Shown in pieces: positions 13,631 to 21,662 of a stretch of 25,462 nucleotides of DNA. This DNA comes from a virus. Both the position numbers and the translations under genes were made by a program. The notes under the pieces are model-generated. The model made no database searches. It saw nothing but the letters and a program-made list of their open reading frames with translations, and was not told the DNA's origin. The stretch spans positions 1 through 25,462 of the IMG/VR virus record IMGVR_UViG_3300021517_000020. One strand, 5' to 3'. Each line of letters starts with the position of its first letter. The stretch's first letter is position 1.

Positions 13631-13691
13631 GGGCTGCACCAGCGCTGTAACGCTGATGTAGCCCTAACCAACCCACTAAGGAGATAGTGAG
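13631..13691 (+). promoter_or_regulatory. Cassette 2 structured leader and Shine-Dalgarno
   Basis: A 14-pair stem (13631-13644 with 13651-13664, 6-base loop) contains one G-T wobble and one C-A mismatch. It is followed by TAACCAACCCACTAAGGAGA and ATG 13692, 27 bases after the stem. The corresponding region of cassette 3 differs at about seven positions, of which one turns the G-T wobble into a G-C pair and another turns an A-T pair into G-T, so pairing is kept there; one other change opens a pair near the stem base. Selection on RNA structure is plausible. Confidence 0.7.
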
Positions 13692-14063
13692 ATGGCTACG
13701 AGCAAGTTTAACCCCAACCTTCGCAAGGCCGAGCGTGAAGCCATCGGCCAGTTCCCCTACGTGCCGCCGCGTGAGGAGTGGGTCAAGTCGCTTGACCAAA
13801 ACCCCGTCATCAGCCCGAACTTCGTGGACACACTGAAGATGCGTGCCGACTGGTTTGTGTGGGAGTGGATCAAAGAGAACGCACCCAAAGAAATCCAAGA
13901 CCTGCAACACTGTGCTGGCACGCTTGAGACCTATTGGCTTGAGTTTGAGGCCAGCAAGGGCTTCGTCAGTGCAGACTCTAATTCCAGCATCCTCAAGAGC
14001 ATCACCGAGTGCATCAACACGCTCGATAAACTCGGCGACGACTGGACGAACACGACGCCGTAG
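13692..14063 (+). CDS. Cassette protein, type A copy 2 (unknown function)
   Basis: This 123-residue protein is the closest relative of the first cassette 1 gene, with the same length. The two share the first 44 bases and about the last 30 bases exactly, but differ much more in the middle (for example DLQHCAGTLETYWLEFEASKGFV here against ELHRAADGLGVYFMEFQASKGFV). This distribution suggests gene conversion or selection at the ends. The ribosome site is TAAGGAGATAGTGAG. No terminator or HNH gene follows; 65 bases later the convergent portal gene ends. Function not known. Confidence 0.85.
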   Translation: MATSKFNPNLRKAEREAIGQFPYVPPREEWVKSLDQNPVISPNFVDTLKMRADWFVWEWIKENAPKEIQDLQHCAGTLETYWLEFEASKGFVSADSNSSILKSITECINTLDKLGDDWTNTTP

Positions 14064-14128
14064 CGTATCTCTGCTGCTTAATCTATGAGCGCGCGCAATC
14101 GAGTGTTTGTAACCTGTGAAACCTTTTG

Positions 14129-16555
14129 TCATTCATCATCAAGAACAGGGGATAGAAAACATCGGCAATTCGGATGCGCCGGCGGATTGTCATACGTATT
14201 ACCGTCATTATCCTCGAACGGCTCGCCCATCGGCCGCACCTGGTCGTGCAGCGCCGAGCACGTAGGACACACACGCTCATCCACGACAGTGAACCATCTG
14301 CGCGCCTCCACACCGGCCGCACTCCAGGCTTGTGTATTGCCCTCCGCAAAGGCCTGCGTGCTCTCGGTCTGCGCGATCGTGCGCGCCCGGCCTGGATCGC
14401 CGACGATCTGCGTGATGCGTGTTGTCAGCGCGTCAAGCGGCTCGCCGCTCTCGGCCCACGCAGCCAACGCACGACGCACGTCCTCGCGCGCCGTCTCGGT
14501 CACACCGCGAATCAACTGACCGGCATATCGCTCGGCCCAAGCCTGCGCGTCGCGGTTGACTTCCTCCCACGACACGCCGGCGAGCAGACGCCCAGGCAGT
14601 TTGAACTGCTTTTCCGTCTGCGTCTCTTTCGCGCCATGCTTGGCCGCAGTGATAAGGTATGCGACCAAGCCCGGCAACAGCGCCGCCTTGAATGCGTCCC
14701 AGAACGTGCTGCCATCATCAGCTAATGCCCGCGCATCAGCTTCACTCTCGATATCCAGCTCGTCAAGCAACTCGCCAGCGCGCTCATCCAGCCACGCGCG
14801 GAAGTCATCTTCAATTTCGCGCCGGCCCCGCGTCGGCTGCTGAGCCTTCAGCAACTCATGAGACGCGAGGCCGAATGTTTTTGGGCCGGCGATCTCCTGG
14901 AACACTGTCGCGATCCCCGGCGCTGACGGCGTGGCGAGTGCGACCAATTGGTCGCGGATGCGCTTTTGCAGGGACGGTGGTATAGCTGCTTTACTCATTG
15001 CCGGCGGCTCGCAATTGGCGGGCTTGCCATCGCGGACACGCCGGCGCACCTTCTCGTGCCAGTGGTCGAGTGCGAGTTTGATGAACTCGACTGGCTGCCC
15101 ATCCTCTTTTTCATCTGGTGGCGCATCACTCAACTTGTCAGCCGGCTCCCGCGTTTCATCGTTCGGATCGTTCGGCTCATTCACGAACTCCGCCCCCCGA
15201 TCCCAGACACCTGACCCCTGATCTTTCGGCGAGAAGATCTCCTCCAACAGCACGGGCACGCCGTTCAAGATCATGAACGGTTTGGCGTTCTCAATTGGCG
15301 CCTGCCCTGCTTTTGCCCGCCAGACGTTAATGTCAATCACGCCGTTCCTGAGTTGCGCCTCCAGCATTTGCTGCTCGGCGACGCGATCCTCCTGCGGGCC
15401 GACGTTGATGGCCTTCAGCACGAGCGGCGCTTTTGTTTGCATGGCTACGATGGGCGCGAACAACCCTTGCAGATACTGCACCATCGGCCCGAAGCCGAGC
15501 CGATACTGCGCGTTCTCTTGGCCCTCCATGAATCCCTTGCCGCCCAGGCCGTTACCGTTGGTCAGGCCTAGCTCGGCCGGGTTGAAGCCGAACGCCCAGC
15601 AAGCCATCTTCAGCATCCACTCGTCGAGCGCCGTCGTCTCCACCGGCCGGCGAAACTCATGAATGGGCAAGTTCGCGCCGTTGGACGGCATGAATTTGAT
15701 GCGGCGCAGGCGCGCCAGGTCGCCAACAAGCAGCGCATCGAAATAGTCCTGGAACTTGCTGATGTCGTCCGGCTTCCAATCGGCAGGCAAGCCGGCCATT
15801 GCCTCAGGCACGTTGGTTTCATCCCAGTATGACGCCTCGCTCAACTTGCGACGCAGCGCCTGATTGATGCGAATCACCATGAACTCGGTTGGCGATTTGC
15901 CGTAAGGCGTCTGGGAGTTGGTGTTGAATGGCTTGTAGGTGAAGCGGTCGCGGGTGAACCATTGCCACGGCTGGCCCTTGACCGTCTGCACGTAGGCCGG
16001 CAGTGGGGGTGCGGGGGTCTTGCCGCGAGCATCGAGCAGCGGCCGGATGAGCGCGCCGTCTATCTGATCTATCGAACGAACTGCGCCGGCGTCACCCACA
16101 TCCTGCCACAGTGATACGGCGTCGATGACGAGCATATCCTCAAGCACCGCGTTCAACCAACTATCGAAATCCCTGTTGCCGTCGGGCTTCTCCCAGAACG
16201 CGCGGAGCTGATCTTTCTCTTTGCCGTAGTCTGTTTTGTCGTCAGGGTTCTTGGGCTGGAAATCCCACTCCAACGCCCGAATCTCGCGTTTGATCGACTC
16301 AATGACGATGCGCACCTCGTCACACAGGTTGGCGAAGTTGCGCAGTTGATCGAACGCAAGCAACCCATAGCCGGCGCGCGGCATGAGATACAGGTTGACG
16401 CCGGGCGGAAAATCGAACACGCGCGGCTGCTCATCCGCCGGCCGCACTGGGCGCATGGGAACGCCGGGACCGAACAGGCCATTGCCGTTCCAGGCCTGTG
16501 CGTATGCATCGGCGCGGTCCGGTTGCGTCGCCGTTGTCAACACCTCATCTGCCAT
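14129..16555 (-). CDS. Portal protein fused to Mu-F/SPP1-gp7-type head protein
   Basis: The protein has about 808 residues from ATG 16555 (a GTG at 16564 is less likely; AAGG precedes the ATG at suitable distance). Residues 1-475 are a portal: NLYLMPRAGYGLLAFDQLRNFANLCDEVRIVIESIKREI at the N-terminus, WFTRDRFTYKPFN, a stem region LARLRRIKFMPSNGANLP, and an EYRLGFGPMVQYLQ-like helix (ENAQYRLGFGP). Residues 600-808 are a Mu gpF-like minor head domain, ending IAQTESTQAFAEGNTQAW followed by CPTCSALHDQVRP and AHPNCRCFLSPV, the CxxC...HPNCRC signature of that family. A helical, acidic linker joins the two. In most phages these are separate genes; the fusion is intact here. Confidence 0.92.
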   Translation of the reverse strand: MADEVLTTATQPDRADAYAQAWNGNGLFGPGVPMRPVRPADEQPRVFDFPPGVNLYLMPRAGYGLLAFDQLRNFANLCDEVRIVIESIKREIRALEWDFQPKNPDDKTDYGKEKDQLRAFWEKPDGNRDFDSWLNAVLEDMLVIDAVSLWQDVGDAGAVRSIDQIDGALIRPLLDARGKTPAPPLPAYVQTVKGQPWQWFTRDRFTYKPFNTNSQTPYGKSPTEFMVIRINQALRRKLSEASYWDETNVPEAMAGLPADWKPDDISKFQDYFDALLVGDLARLRRIKFMPSNGANLPIHEFRRPVETTALDEWMLKMACWAFGFNPAELGLTNGNGLGGKGFMEGQENAQYRLGFGPMVQYLQGLFAPIVAMQTKAPLVLKAINVGPQEDRVAEQQMLEAQLRNGVIDINVWRAKAGQAPIENAKPFMILNGVPVLLEEIFSPKDQGSGVWDRGAEFVNEPNDPNDETREPADKLSDAPPDEKEDGQPVEFIKLALDHWHEKVRRRVRDGKPANCEPPAMSKAAIPPSLQKRIRDQLVALATPSAPGIATVFQEIAGPKTFGLASHELLKAQQPTRGRREIEDDFRAWLDERAGELLDELDIESEADARALADDGSTFWDAFKAALLPGLVAYLITAAKHGAKETQTEKQFKLPGRLLAGVSWEEVNRDAQAWAERYAGQLIRGVTETAREDVRRALAAWAESGEPLDALTTRITQIVGDPGRARTIAQTESTQAFAEGNTQAWSAAGVEARRWFTVVDERVCPTCSALHDQVRPMGEPFEDNDGNTYDNPPAHPNCRCFLSPVLDDE

Positions 16556-18326
16556 TCTGATCACCGCCTTGCAATGCTTGGGTCGTCATGCGTTCGCGTT
16601 CCTGCCGGGCGAATGTCACCCAGCCGGGCTCTCGCATAAATGTCTGGTTGACGAAGCGTGCGGCCGCGCAGTAGTTCTCCGCGTGGGCGTAGTGGTCGGG
16701 GCCGGTCTCGACGTAGCGCGCCACGGCTTCGCCCTTCGCGTTCTTTTCCACCGTGCGCACACTGGCTTTCAGATGAGCGTAGTAGTCGGGCAGGTTGCGA
16801 ATGTTGGCCGGCAACGCATTGAGGCCGTCCAGGAAGAGCGCAAATGTGCCGTCGAGCGTGCGTGTGCGATCAAGCAGCGCCACGCCGCGTTCGTCGCTGA
16901 ATTCCACCGGCTCCGGCGCCTTGGTGTCGCTGGTGTAGTAGCTCAGCCACACCATGCCCGGTTTGCACTTGGCCTGCAACTCGCGCGCCTTGGTCGTCTC
17001 GGGCAAGGCGTCAATCACCGCCGTGGCCACGCCGAAACGGTCAAGCGTCGGCTTGACACTCTCCCAATCCAACTCACCGGCCCACACCTGCCGGCGCTCG
17101 CCGGTCTCCACGTCGAACGCGCGGATGACACAGTGCAACACGCCGCCAACATCAATCCCGGCCACCAGGCGCTCGCTGGTGGATGATGTCGAGTGGATGT
17201 AATCGCGCCGGCAGGCGTCAAGCGTGTCGTCGCCGACGCGCAGGCCACGCGGGCTGTATGGAACGCCTAAATCTTGGTTGAACGCCTCACGGCGCTTGGT
17301 TTCGTCTGTCGTCTGCAAACCGCGCACCAGGTCAAGTAACCGCACGGCCGGGCTGAACAGCTTGGTTAGGTGAAAGCCGATTGCATCAGCCGAGCGTGAT
17401 GGATATGCCGCTACCCACTCACCCGCGGCAAGGTGATTCAACTCCGCGCCGCACTTACGGCATGCGCACCAGGCACGTCCGTCTGCGTGGCCATGCCATG
17501 ACACCGGCCGGCCCATCGCGTCCCACTCGACGACGATGCGGTTGATGTCAACCGTCTGCCGCTCGCCGCATGCCGGGCACGGCACGTGCCATTCGCGCTG
17601 GTCGCAGTCCTGCCACTCAGCATGAATGCCGATGCCCGGATATGTCGGCGTGCTGACGGCTACCTCCTCAGCGATTTGGCTGTGCCCCAGGCGCTTGCGG
17701 GCGATGGCCGGCGCACGCGGGTCAATCTCATCAAACTCATCAAGCATCAGCACGTCGGCGTCGATAGATTTGAGTTGCGGGGCCATGCCGCGATCGTTAA
17801 CCTTGCCGCCGCGAAAATAGATAAACCGGTCGCGGATGCGCTTCAGCGTCACACGATCCGCGCCGCGCTTGCCGTTGTTGCCCGCGCCGCCAGCGCCGTC
17901 CACTACGATCCCAGCCAAATAGTCGCTGGCCTCAATGGCTGGCCCAAGCCGCGCGCTAGAGAAGTCGCTCACATGCGTCTCGGTCGGGAATACATAGAGC
18001 ACTGTCGCCGCGCGCTGGTCGCACGCGTGTAGCGATTTGCTCAGCAGATATTCCGATGCGCCCATTTGCCCGGCTTTCATCACAACCGTCTTCGGCGCGG
18101 CGCAGGTGTAGATGTCCGGCAAAAACGGGTGAATCACAAAGTCCAGCGGCCGGTCGGGGATGAGGAAACGGCGGTGCTCGCGCGTCCAATCCAGGAGCGG
18201 CGCGGCGGGCCGGCGCGTCGCACGCTGCGTCGCCAACTCGCGCATGCGGTTGGCCGCCAGTTCAAGCAATGCCGGCTGCGGCAAATATCGCAGCCAGGAT
18301 TGGGTCGCTTCTAACTGCATCGTCAT
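16545..18326 (-). CDS. Terminase large subunit (GpA family)
   Basis: The protein has 593 residues. An ATPase N-terminal half contains the variant Walker A VVMKAGQMGASEYL and Walker B VLMLDEFDEIDPRA, followed by AVSTPTYPGIGIHAEW. A zinc-binding insert has CPACG and CACRKCG. The nuclease domain shows LVAGIDVGGVLH, AVIDALPETTKAREL and GPDHYAHAENYC, the Asp positions of the RNase H-like fold. It packages DNA through the portal and cuts concatemers. The start overlaps the small terminase gene by 65 bases, and the stop overlaps the portal start. Family usual length and order both fit. Confidence 0.95.
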   Translation of the reverse strand: MTMQLEATQSWLRYLPQPALLELAANRMRELATQRATRRPAAPLLDWTREHRRFLIPDRPLDFVIHPFLPDIYTCAAPKTVVMKAGQMGASEYLLSKSLHACDQRAATVLYVFPTETHVSDFSSARLGPAIEASDYLAGIVVDGAGGAGNNGKRGADRVTLKRIRDRFIYFRGGKVNDRGMAPQLKSIDADVLMLDEFDEIDPRAPAIARKRLGHSQIAEEVAVSTPTYPGIGIHAEWQDCDQREWHVPCPACGERQTVDINRIVVEWDAMGRPVSWHGHADGRAWCACRKCGAELNHLAAGEWVAAYPSRSADAIGFHLTKLFSPAVRLLDLVRGLQTTDETKRREAFNQDLGVPYSPRGLRVGDDTLDACRRDYIHSTSSTSERLVAGIDVGGVLHCVIRAFDVETGERRQVWAGELDWESVKPTLDRFGVATAVIDALPETTKARELQAKCKPGMVWLSYYTSDTKAPEPVEFSDERGVALLDRTRTLDGTFALFLDGLNALPANIRNLPDYYAHLKASVRTVEKNAKGEAVARYVETGPDHYAHAENYCAAARFVNQTFMREPGWVTFARQERERMTTQALQGGDQNGR

Positions 18327-18726
18327 CCAGTCCCATTTGTGCCGCCAACGCCTTCAGTTGGTCGGCCGCTTTCAGGTTTACCGTGTCGCCCTCAGTCGTC
18401 TTTCGTATCTCTGCCGCCGCGGGCACGTCGCCCGACTCGGCCCTTGTCACCATCGCAAACGCGATCATCTCGGCCCATGTTGCCCCGCCGGCGATGAGCG
18501 CCTTGATTCGATCTGCTCTGTTCGCCGGCACGGGCTGCGCCAAAATGTCAAGGTAGGCATGCCGAAGCAACGTGCTGGCCTTGCGCGGCCGGCCGGATGG
18601 GTTGCCACTCTGGCCGGGCTTCCACTGGTGTTCCACCGGCGGGCCTTTCACCCGCCCGCCCCTGTTTCCCGCCTTGCTATCAGCGTTGGCGCGGGCAGTT
18701 TTTGCCTTCTTGTGCGTCACCCTCAT
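18262..18726 (-). CDS. Terminase small subunit (DUF5681-type)
   Basis: This 154-residue basic protein carries HQWKPGQSGNPSGRPRKA at about residues 33-50, the defining DUF5681 motif of small packaging or terminase-adjacent proteins. A helical remainder (KALIAGGATWAEMIAFAMVTRAESGDVPAAAEIRKTTEGD) fits a DNA-recognition subunit. It lies immediately upstream of the large terminase with overlapping frames. It would select the packaging start in the phage genome. The N-terminal ~30 residues are Lys/Arg-rich and probably disordered. Confidence 0.8.
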   Translation of the reverse strand: MRVTHKKAKTARANADSKAGNRGGRVKGPPVEHQWKPGQSGNPSGRPRKASTLLRHAYLDILAQPVPANRADRIKALIAGGATWAEMIAFAMVTRAESGDVPAAAEIRKTTEGDTVNLKAADQLKALAAQMGLDDDAVRSDPILAAIFAAAGIA

Positions 18727-18745
18727 ATCTCCTGATTCAGCATGA

Positions 18746-19054
18746 TCACAGCACTGGACTCGCGCTCACCACGAACACCTTGTCCTCGGCCGCCCGCGCG
18801 GCCCCGTCACCGATAGCGCCATACGCGTGCCGGCCTGCCTGCGCCGTCGTCCACCGGCAGCGATACCTGCCCTGACCCGTTCGCTCGACCGCCGCGTCGG
18901 TGAGATAGGTCAGCGTCATGCTTGTGCCATCCGGCCTGCGCACGATGAATTGCACCGTGGCCGGGTCGTAATACGCGCCGGTGTCGGCGTTCGTGAAGTC
19001 AGCCGCAAGCCATACATCGGTGCGCAGGGTGTAGACGTTTGTCGTGTTGGCCAT
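18746..19054 (-). CDS. Small beta-sandwich virion-like protein
   Basis: This 102-residue protein is beta-rich: VYTLRTDVWLAADFTNADTGAYYDPATVQFIVRRPDG followed by GRYRCRWTTAQAGRHAYGAIG and a final KVFVVSASPVL. The pattern (polar strand, 'D-P-x-x-V-x-F-x-[VI]-x-x-P-D-G', and a 'G-x-Y-x-[CA]' strand) is that of an Ig-like domain of the type found in phage fibre-associated proteins. It lies between a LamG adhesin and the small terminase gene. It is probably a virion or fibre component. Confidence 0.65.
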   Translation of the reverse strand: MANTTNVYTLRTDVWLAADFTNADTGAYYDPATVQFIVRRPDGTSMTLTYLTDAAVERTGQGRYRCRWTTAQAGRHAYGAIGDGAARAAEDKVFVVSASPVL

Positions 19055-19058
19055 GGTG

Positions 19059-20999
19059 TCAGCTTGCTCTTGTGTCGTCCACCGTGGCGCGGTAGGCCGG
19101 GCGGTCGTTCATGCGTGCGCGCAATAGGACGATGACGGGGCCGCTTACAACACCTGAATCGTTGGCTGTGGCGCTATCAGACGCAGCGACAAACACCAAC
19201 AACGATGCGGTCTCCGTCACCGTCACGTTTTCTGACGCCGACGGCGTGCCACTGCTTGGTTGCACCGACGACGACTCAGACGCGATAGCCGTATCCGCCG
19301 CCGCGATCAGCGCCAGGATCGTCGCCAGCTCACTAAACGTCAGCGAGTCCGACGACGCCAACGCCGCCGCGAGGCTGGCCGCATCCGTCGCCGTAACGGT
19401 GTCGCTCGCAGCCAGCGTCACGGCGACACTCGCGCTCTCGGTGAATGTGAACAGGTCAGACGCAGACGGGTTGTCGCCAGTGTTGAGTGATGTCCCTTCG
19501 GTTGCCGTCACGCTATCCGTCGCGCTCAGCGTTGCGATGATCGAGGCCGACTCGCTGGCCGTGATCGAATCGCTGGCGTCCGTGGCCGCGCTGATAACGC
19601 CTGCGCCTTCCGTGGCCGTGGCCATGTCCGATCCCGCCGCCTCGGCCGCAACGCTCGCCGCATCTGTCGCTGATGCGCTGTCGCTGGCCGCGACGCCGGC
19701 TGCGACGATGGCCAACTCCGATGTTGTGCCGCTGTCACTGGCGTCCACGGCCGCGCTTACTGCGCTCGCGCCTTCCGTCGCCGTCGCGCTGTCGGACGAC
19801 GAGATGGGCGTGTTGCCCGTGTCAAGCGAGGATGCGTCCGTGGCCGTGGCGGTGTCGGCTGGCCCGGCCAGCGCGATTGCCGGCGTTCCTTCGGTTGCTG
19901 TCGCGGTCTCGGTGCGCGTCTGCGAGATGTCCAGTTGCGTGCCGAAGGGGAACTGCACCGGCGTCCACACCGGCCCGCTCGGCGATCCGCCCACCAGCAA
20001 CTCGCCGTTCTCGCCATTGCTGCGCCCGCTCCAGTCGTATGCGACTGTACCCACCTGCTCGTTCAGGTGATACAGCCCCATCGTGTTGGCGTCGGGCGTG
20101 AAGCGCGCCGAGGGCCGGGTGAATGAGCCGGTGTAGCGGCGCGAGTCGCTCACCCGAATCTCGCTCAGCGTGCCATTGAACGCCACGCCGACGCCGTGCT
20201 TCTCGCCACCGAAGACGAGATACTCGTTGTTCGCGCCGCTGCCCGGCCGTTCGCCGTCCGGGTAGCTCAGGTTGGTGACGCTGAGTGTGCGCGTGCCCTG
20301 CGACACGCCGTCAACATATGCCTCCAGCGTGCTCGTAGACTGTCGCCACGTCAGCGCGATGTGGTGCGGCAGGTTGTCGCCCACGTCGGCCGTGCCATAT
20401 GTGGTGGCCCACCCGCCGCCGGTGTCGGCCGCGCCGAAACACACCGCCAGAATCGGCCCGCTGCGCCGCGTGACGCCCAGCACGAAGCCGCGCTCGTGGC
20501 CCCAAATATCACGGTCTAGGATGATATTCGAGTAGCGCGCGTCGGCGATGCTGTCCGAGGTGTTGTCGGCGTAGGCGCACTGAATCCAGAACTCCCACGT
20601 GGCGTCGCCGGCCCCCACGTCCACAGACGGATTGGCCGGGCTGTCAAGCTCGATGCGCAGTTTGTCCTGGTTGCTGGCTGTGTTGCCATAGAAGCGCAGC
20701 CCGTAGCCTGCCGCCTCGGCCGCTTGCGCGCGGTCACCCAGCCCAGCCAGGGCGATGCCGCCGTTGGCGTCCGTGGCCGTGGTCGTGTCGGCCGCGCTAA
20801 CGGCCGCGCTAACGGCGCTTGTCCCCTCCGTCGCCGAGATGGCATCAGCGGCCGCCAGCGTGACGGCGATGCTCGACGACTCGGTTGCAGTCGCCGAGTC
20901 GCTGGCGCTGGGCGTGGCCGTTCCGCCCGAGTCGAACAGCGCCGGGTTGAACGGCCGGCGCTGGATCGGCGGAACCGGACGGCGGAAGATGTAGGACAT
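19059..20999 (-). CDS. LamG-type adhesin with ~18-residue tandem repeats
   Basis: This 646-residue protein has a Pro-rich N-terminus (RRPVPPIQRRPFNP), three copies of an ~18-residue unit (SDSATATE-S/G-x-S-x-x-x-x-x-x-A), then a concanavalin-like LamG domain (about residues 95-340: ATWEFWIQCAYADN, NIILDRDIWGHERGFVLG, HIALTWRQSTSTLEAYVDGVSQG, GTLSEIRVSDSRRYTGSF, GLYHLNEQVGT). About 14 more unit copies follow (SDSATATEGASAVSAAVDA-like). The LamG domain interrupts the repeat array. It is probably a fibre or side-tail adhesin binding glycans. No clear Shine-Dalgarno precedes ATG 20999; the gene begins beside the cassette 3 promoter, in the opposite direction. Confidence 0.8.
   Translation of the reverse strand: MSYIFRRPVPPIQRRPFNPALFDSGGTATPSASDSATATESSSIAVTLAAADAISATEGTSAVSAAVSAADTTTATDANGGIALAGLGDRAQAAEAAGYGLRFYGNTASNQDKLRIELDSPANPSVDVGAGDATWEFWIQCAYADNTSDSIADARYSNIILDRDIWGHERGFVLGVTRRSGPILAVCFGAADTGGGWATTYGTADVGDNLPHHIALTWRQSTSTLEAYVDGVSQGTRTLSVTNLSYPDGERPGSGANNEYLVFGGEKHGVGVAFNGTLSEIRVSDSRRYTGSFTRPSARFTPDANTMGLYHLNEQVGTVAYDWSGRSNGENGELLVGGSPSGPVWTPVQFPFGTQLDISQTRTETATATEGTPAIALAGPADTATATDASSLDTGNTPISSSDSATATEGASAVSAAVDASDSGTTSELAIVAAGVAASDSASATDAASVAAEAAGSDMATATEGAGVISAATDASDSITASESASIIATLSATDSVTATEGTSLNTGDNPSASDLFTFTESASVAVTLAASDTVTATDAASLAAALASSDSLTFSELATILALIAAADTAIASESSSVQPSSGTPSASENVTVTETASLLVFVAASDSATANDSGVVSGPVIVLLRARMNDRPAYRATVDDTRAS
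19065..19930 (-). repeat. Tandem repeats (about 54 bases) encoding the adhesin C-terminus
   Basis: About 14 imperfect units of 17-22 codons encode variants of SDSATATE(G/A)ASxVAAAxxA. A further three units lie at about 20750-20925, on the other side of the LamG domain. Variation between units is mostly in the last eight codons. Such arrays expand and contract by recombination and may vary fibre length. Confidence 0.65.
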
Positions 21000-21019
21000 G
21001 CGCTAACTAATTCTCTGTA

Positions 21020-21053
21020 TTGACAATTGCACGCAGTTGCTTACAATCGTGCA
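21020..21053 (+). promoter_or_regulatory. Promoter/operator of cassette 3
   Basis: TTGACA (21020-21025), a 16-base spacer and TACAAT (21042-21047). An inverted repeat TGCACG (21028-21033) and CGTGCA (21048-21053) brackets the -10 box and ends just before the GTG start at 21055, a likely operator. The -10 to GTG distance is 7 bases, identical to cassette 2. Confidence 0.7.
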
Positions 21054-21054
21054 T

Positions 21055-21213
21055 GTGGAATACCAGAACGTGAGAATCTGGCGGACAACCTGGGATGCTC
21101 TTAGCAAGGTCAGAGCGTTATTACTCACCAAAGAGAACAAGCGTGAGACCTTAATGGAGATCGTCAACCGACTTGTCTTGGCTGAACTCGCAAGGCTGGA
21201 GTCCAAAAAGTAA
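21055..21213 (+). CDS. Leaderless ribbon-helix-helix-like regulator, cassette 3
   Basis: This 52-residue product from GTG 21055 starts VEYQNVRIWRTTWDALSKVRALL and continues NKRETLMEIVNRLVLAELARL. It aligns without gaps to the cassette 2 regulator over 50 residues (about 60% identity by eye). The only nearby ATG (21053) is out of frame. The gene is too short to be picked up by most annotation. Promoter spacing predicts a leaderless transcript that also carries the downstream stem-loop and the cassette protein gene. A repressor of its own promoter is the simplest role. Confidence 0.75.
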   Translation: MEYQNVRIWRTTWDALSKVRALLLTKENKRETLMEIVNRLVLAELARLESKK

Positions 21214-21223
21214 CTAGAGGAGC

Positions 21224-21284
21224 GGACTGCACCGGCGCGGGAACGCTGATGCAGCCCTAACCAACCCACTAAGGAGATAGTGAG
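21224..21284 (+). promoter_or_regulatory. Cassette 3 structured leader and Shine-Dalgarno
   Basis: A 14-pair stem (21224-21237 with 21244-21257, 6-base loop) has two mismatches, one of them the same internal C-A mismatch as in cassette 2. TAACCAACCCACTAAGGAGATAGTGAG, from the stem to ATG 21285, is the same as in cassette 2 across its full 27 bases. Confidence 0.7.
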
Positions 21285-21656
21285 ATGGCTACTAACAAGT
21301 CTAACCCAACCACGACCGTTCAGAAGGCAGTGCCAGAGTATCGCCGTGTCAGCGAAAGTAGGCATGAAGCTTGGCTCAAGACGCTCACCGAACAACCCGT
21401 CCTTAGTCCGCATTTCGTCATCGTCCTGCACGATCACATCTCGCAGGCGATCCTCGACTGGCTCATCGCCAATGCACCCTCGGAGCTTGTCACGCTGCAT
21501 CACTGTCGCAGCAGCATGCAGACCTACTACGAAGAGTTTGAGGCCAGCAATGGCTTCGTCAGTGAACTCACTAACATGGGTTTCATGGACACCGTGCGAG
21601 ACGCAATCAACACGCTCGACAAGATCGGCGCCGGCGACTTCGAGACGATGGGTTAG
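21285..21656 (+). CDS. Cassette protein, mosaic A/B copy (unknown function)
   Basis: This 123-residue protein has a type A-like start (MATNKSNP) and type A leader. Its core and C-terminus follow type B: WLKTLTEQPVLSPHF, LVTLHHCRSSM, TVRDAINTLDKIGAGDFETMG. FEASNGFVS within it is a type A feature again (FEASKGFVS). It therefore looks recombinant between the two branches. Acidic, soluble, no signal peptide. It is followed after 6 bases by an HNH gene on the same strand. Function unknown. Confidence 0.85.
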   Translation: MATNKSNPTTTVQKAVPEYRRVSESRHEAWLKTLTEQPVLSPHFVIVLHDHISQAILDWLIANAPSELVTLHHCRSSMQTYYEEFEASNGFVSELTNMGFMDTVRDAINTLDKIGAGDFETMG

Positions 21657-21662
21657 TTTGTC

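Noticed and set aside
19065-19930. CRISPR array
   Set aside because: The ~54-base repeats are coding, imperfect and without unique spacers; no cas genes are near. They encode an 18-residue protein repeat.
19111-20070. 319-codon plus-strand open frame opposite the adhesin repeats
   Set aside because: Complement of the tandem repeat array; the Ala/Val/Ser composition follows from the repeat and there is no start signal.
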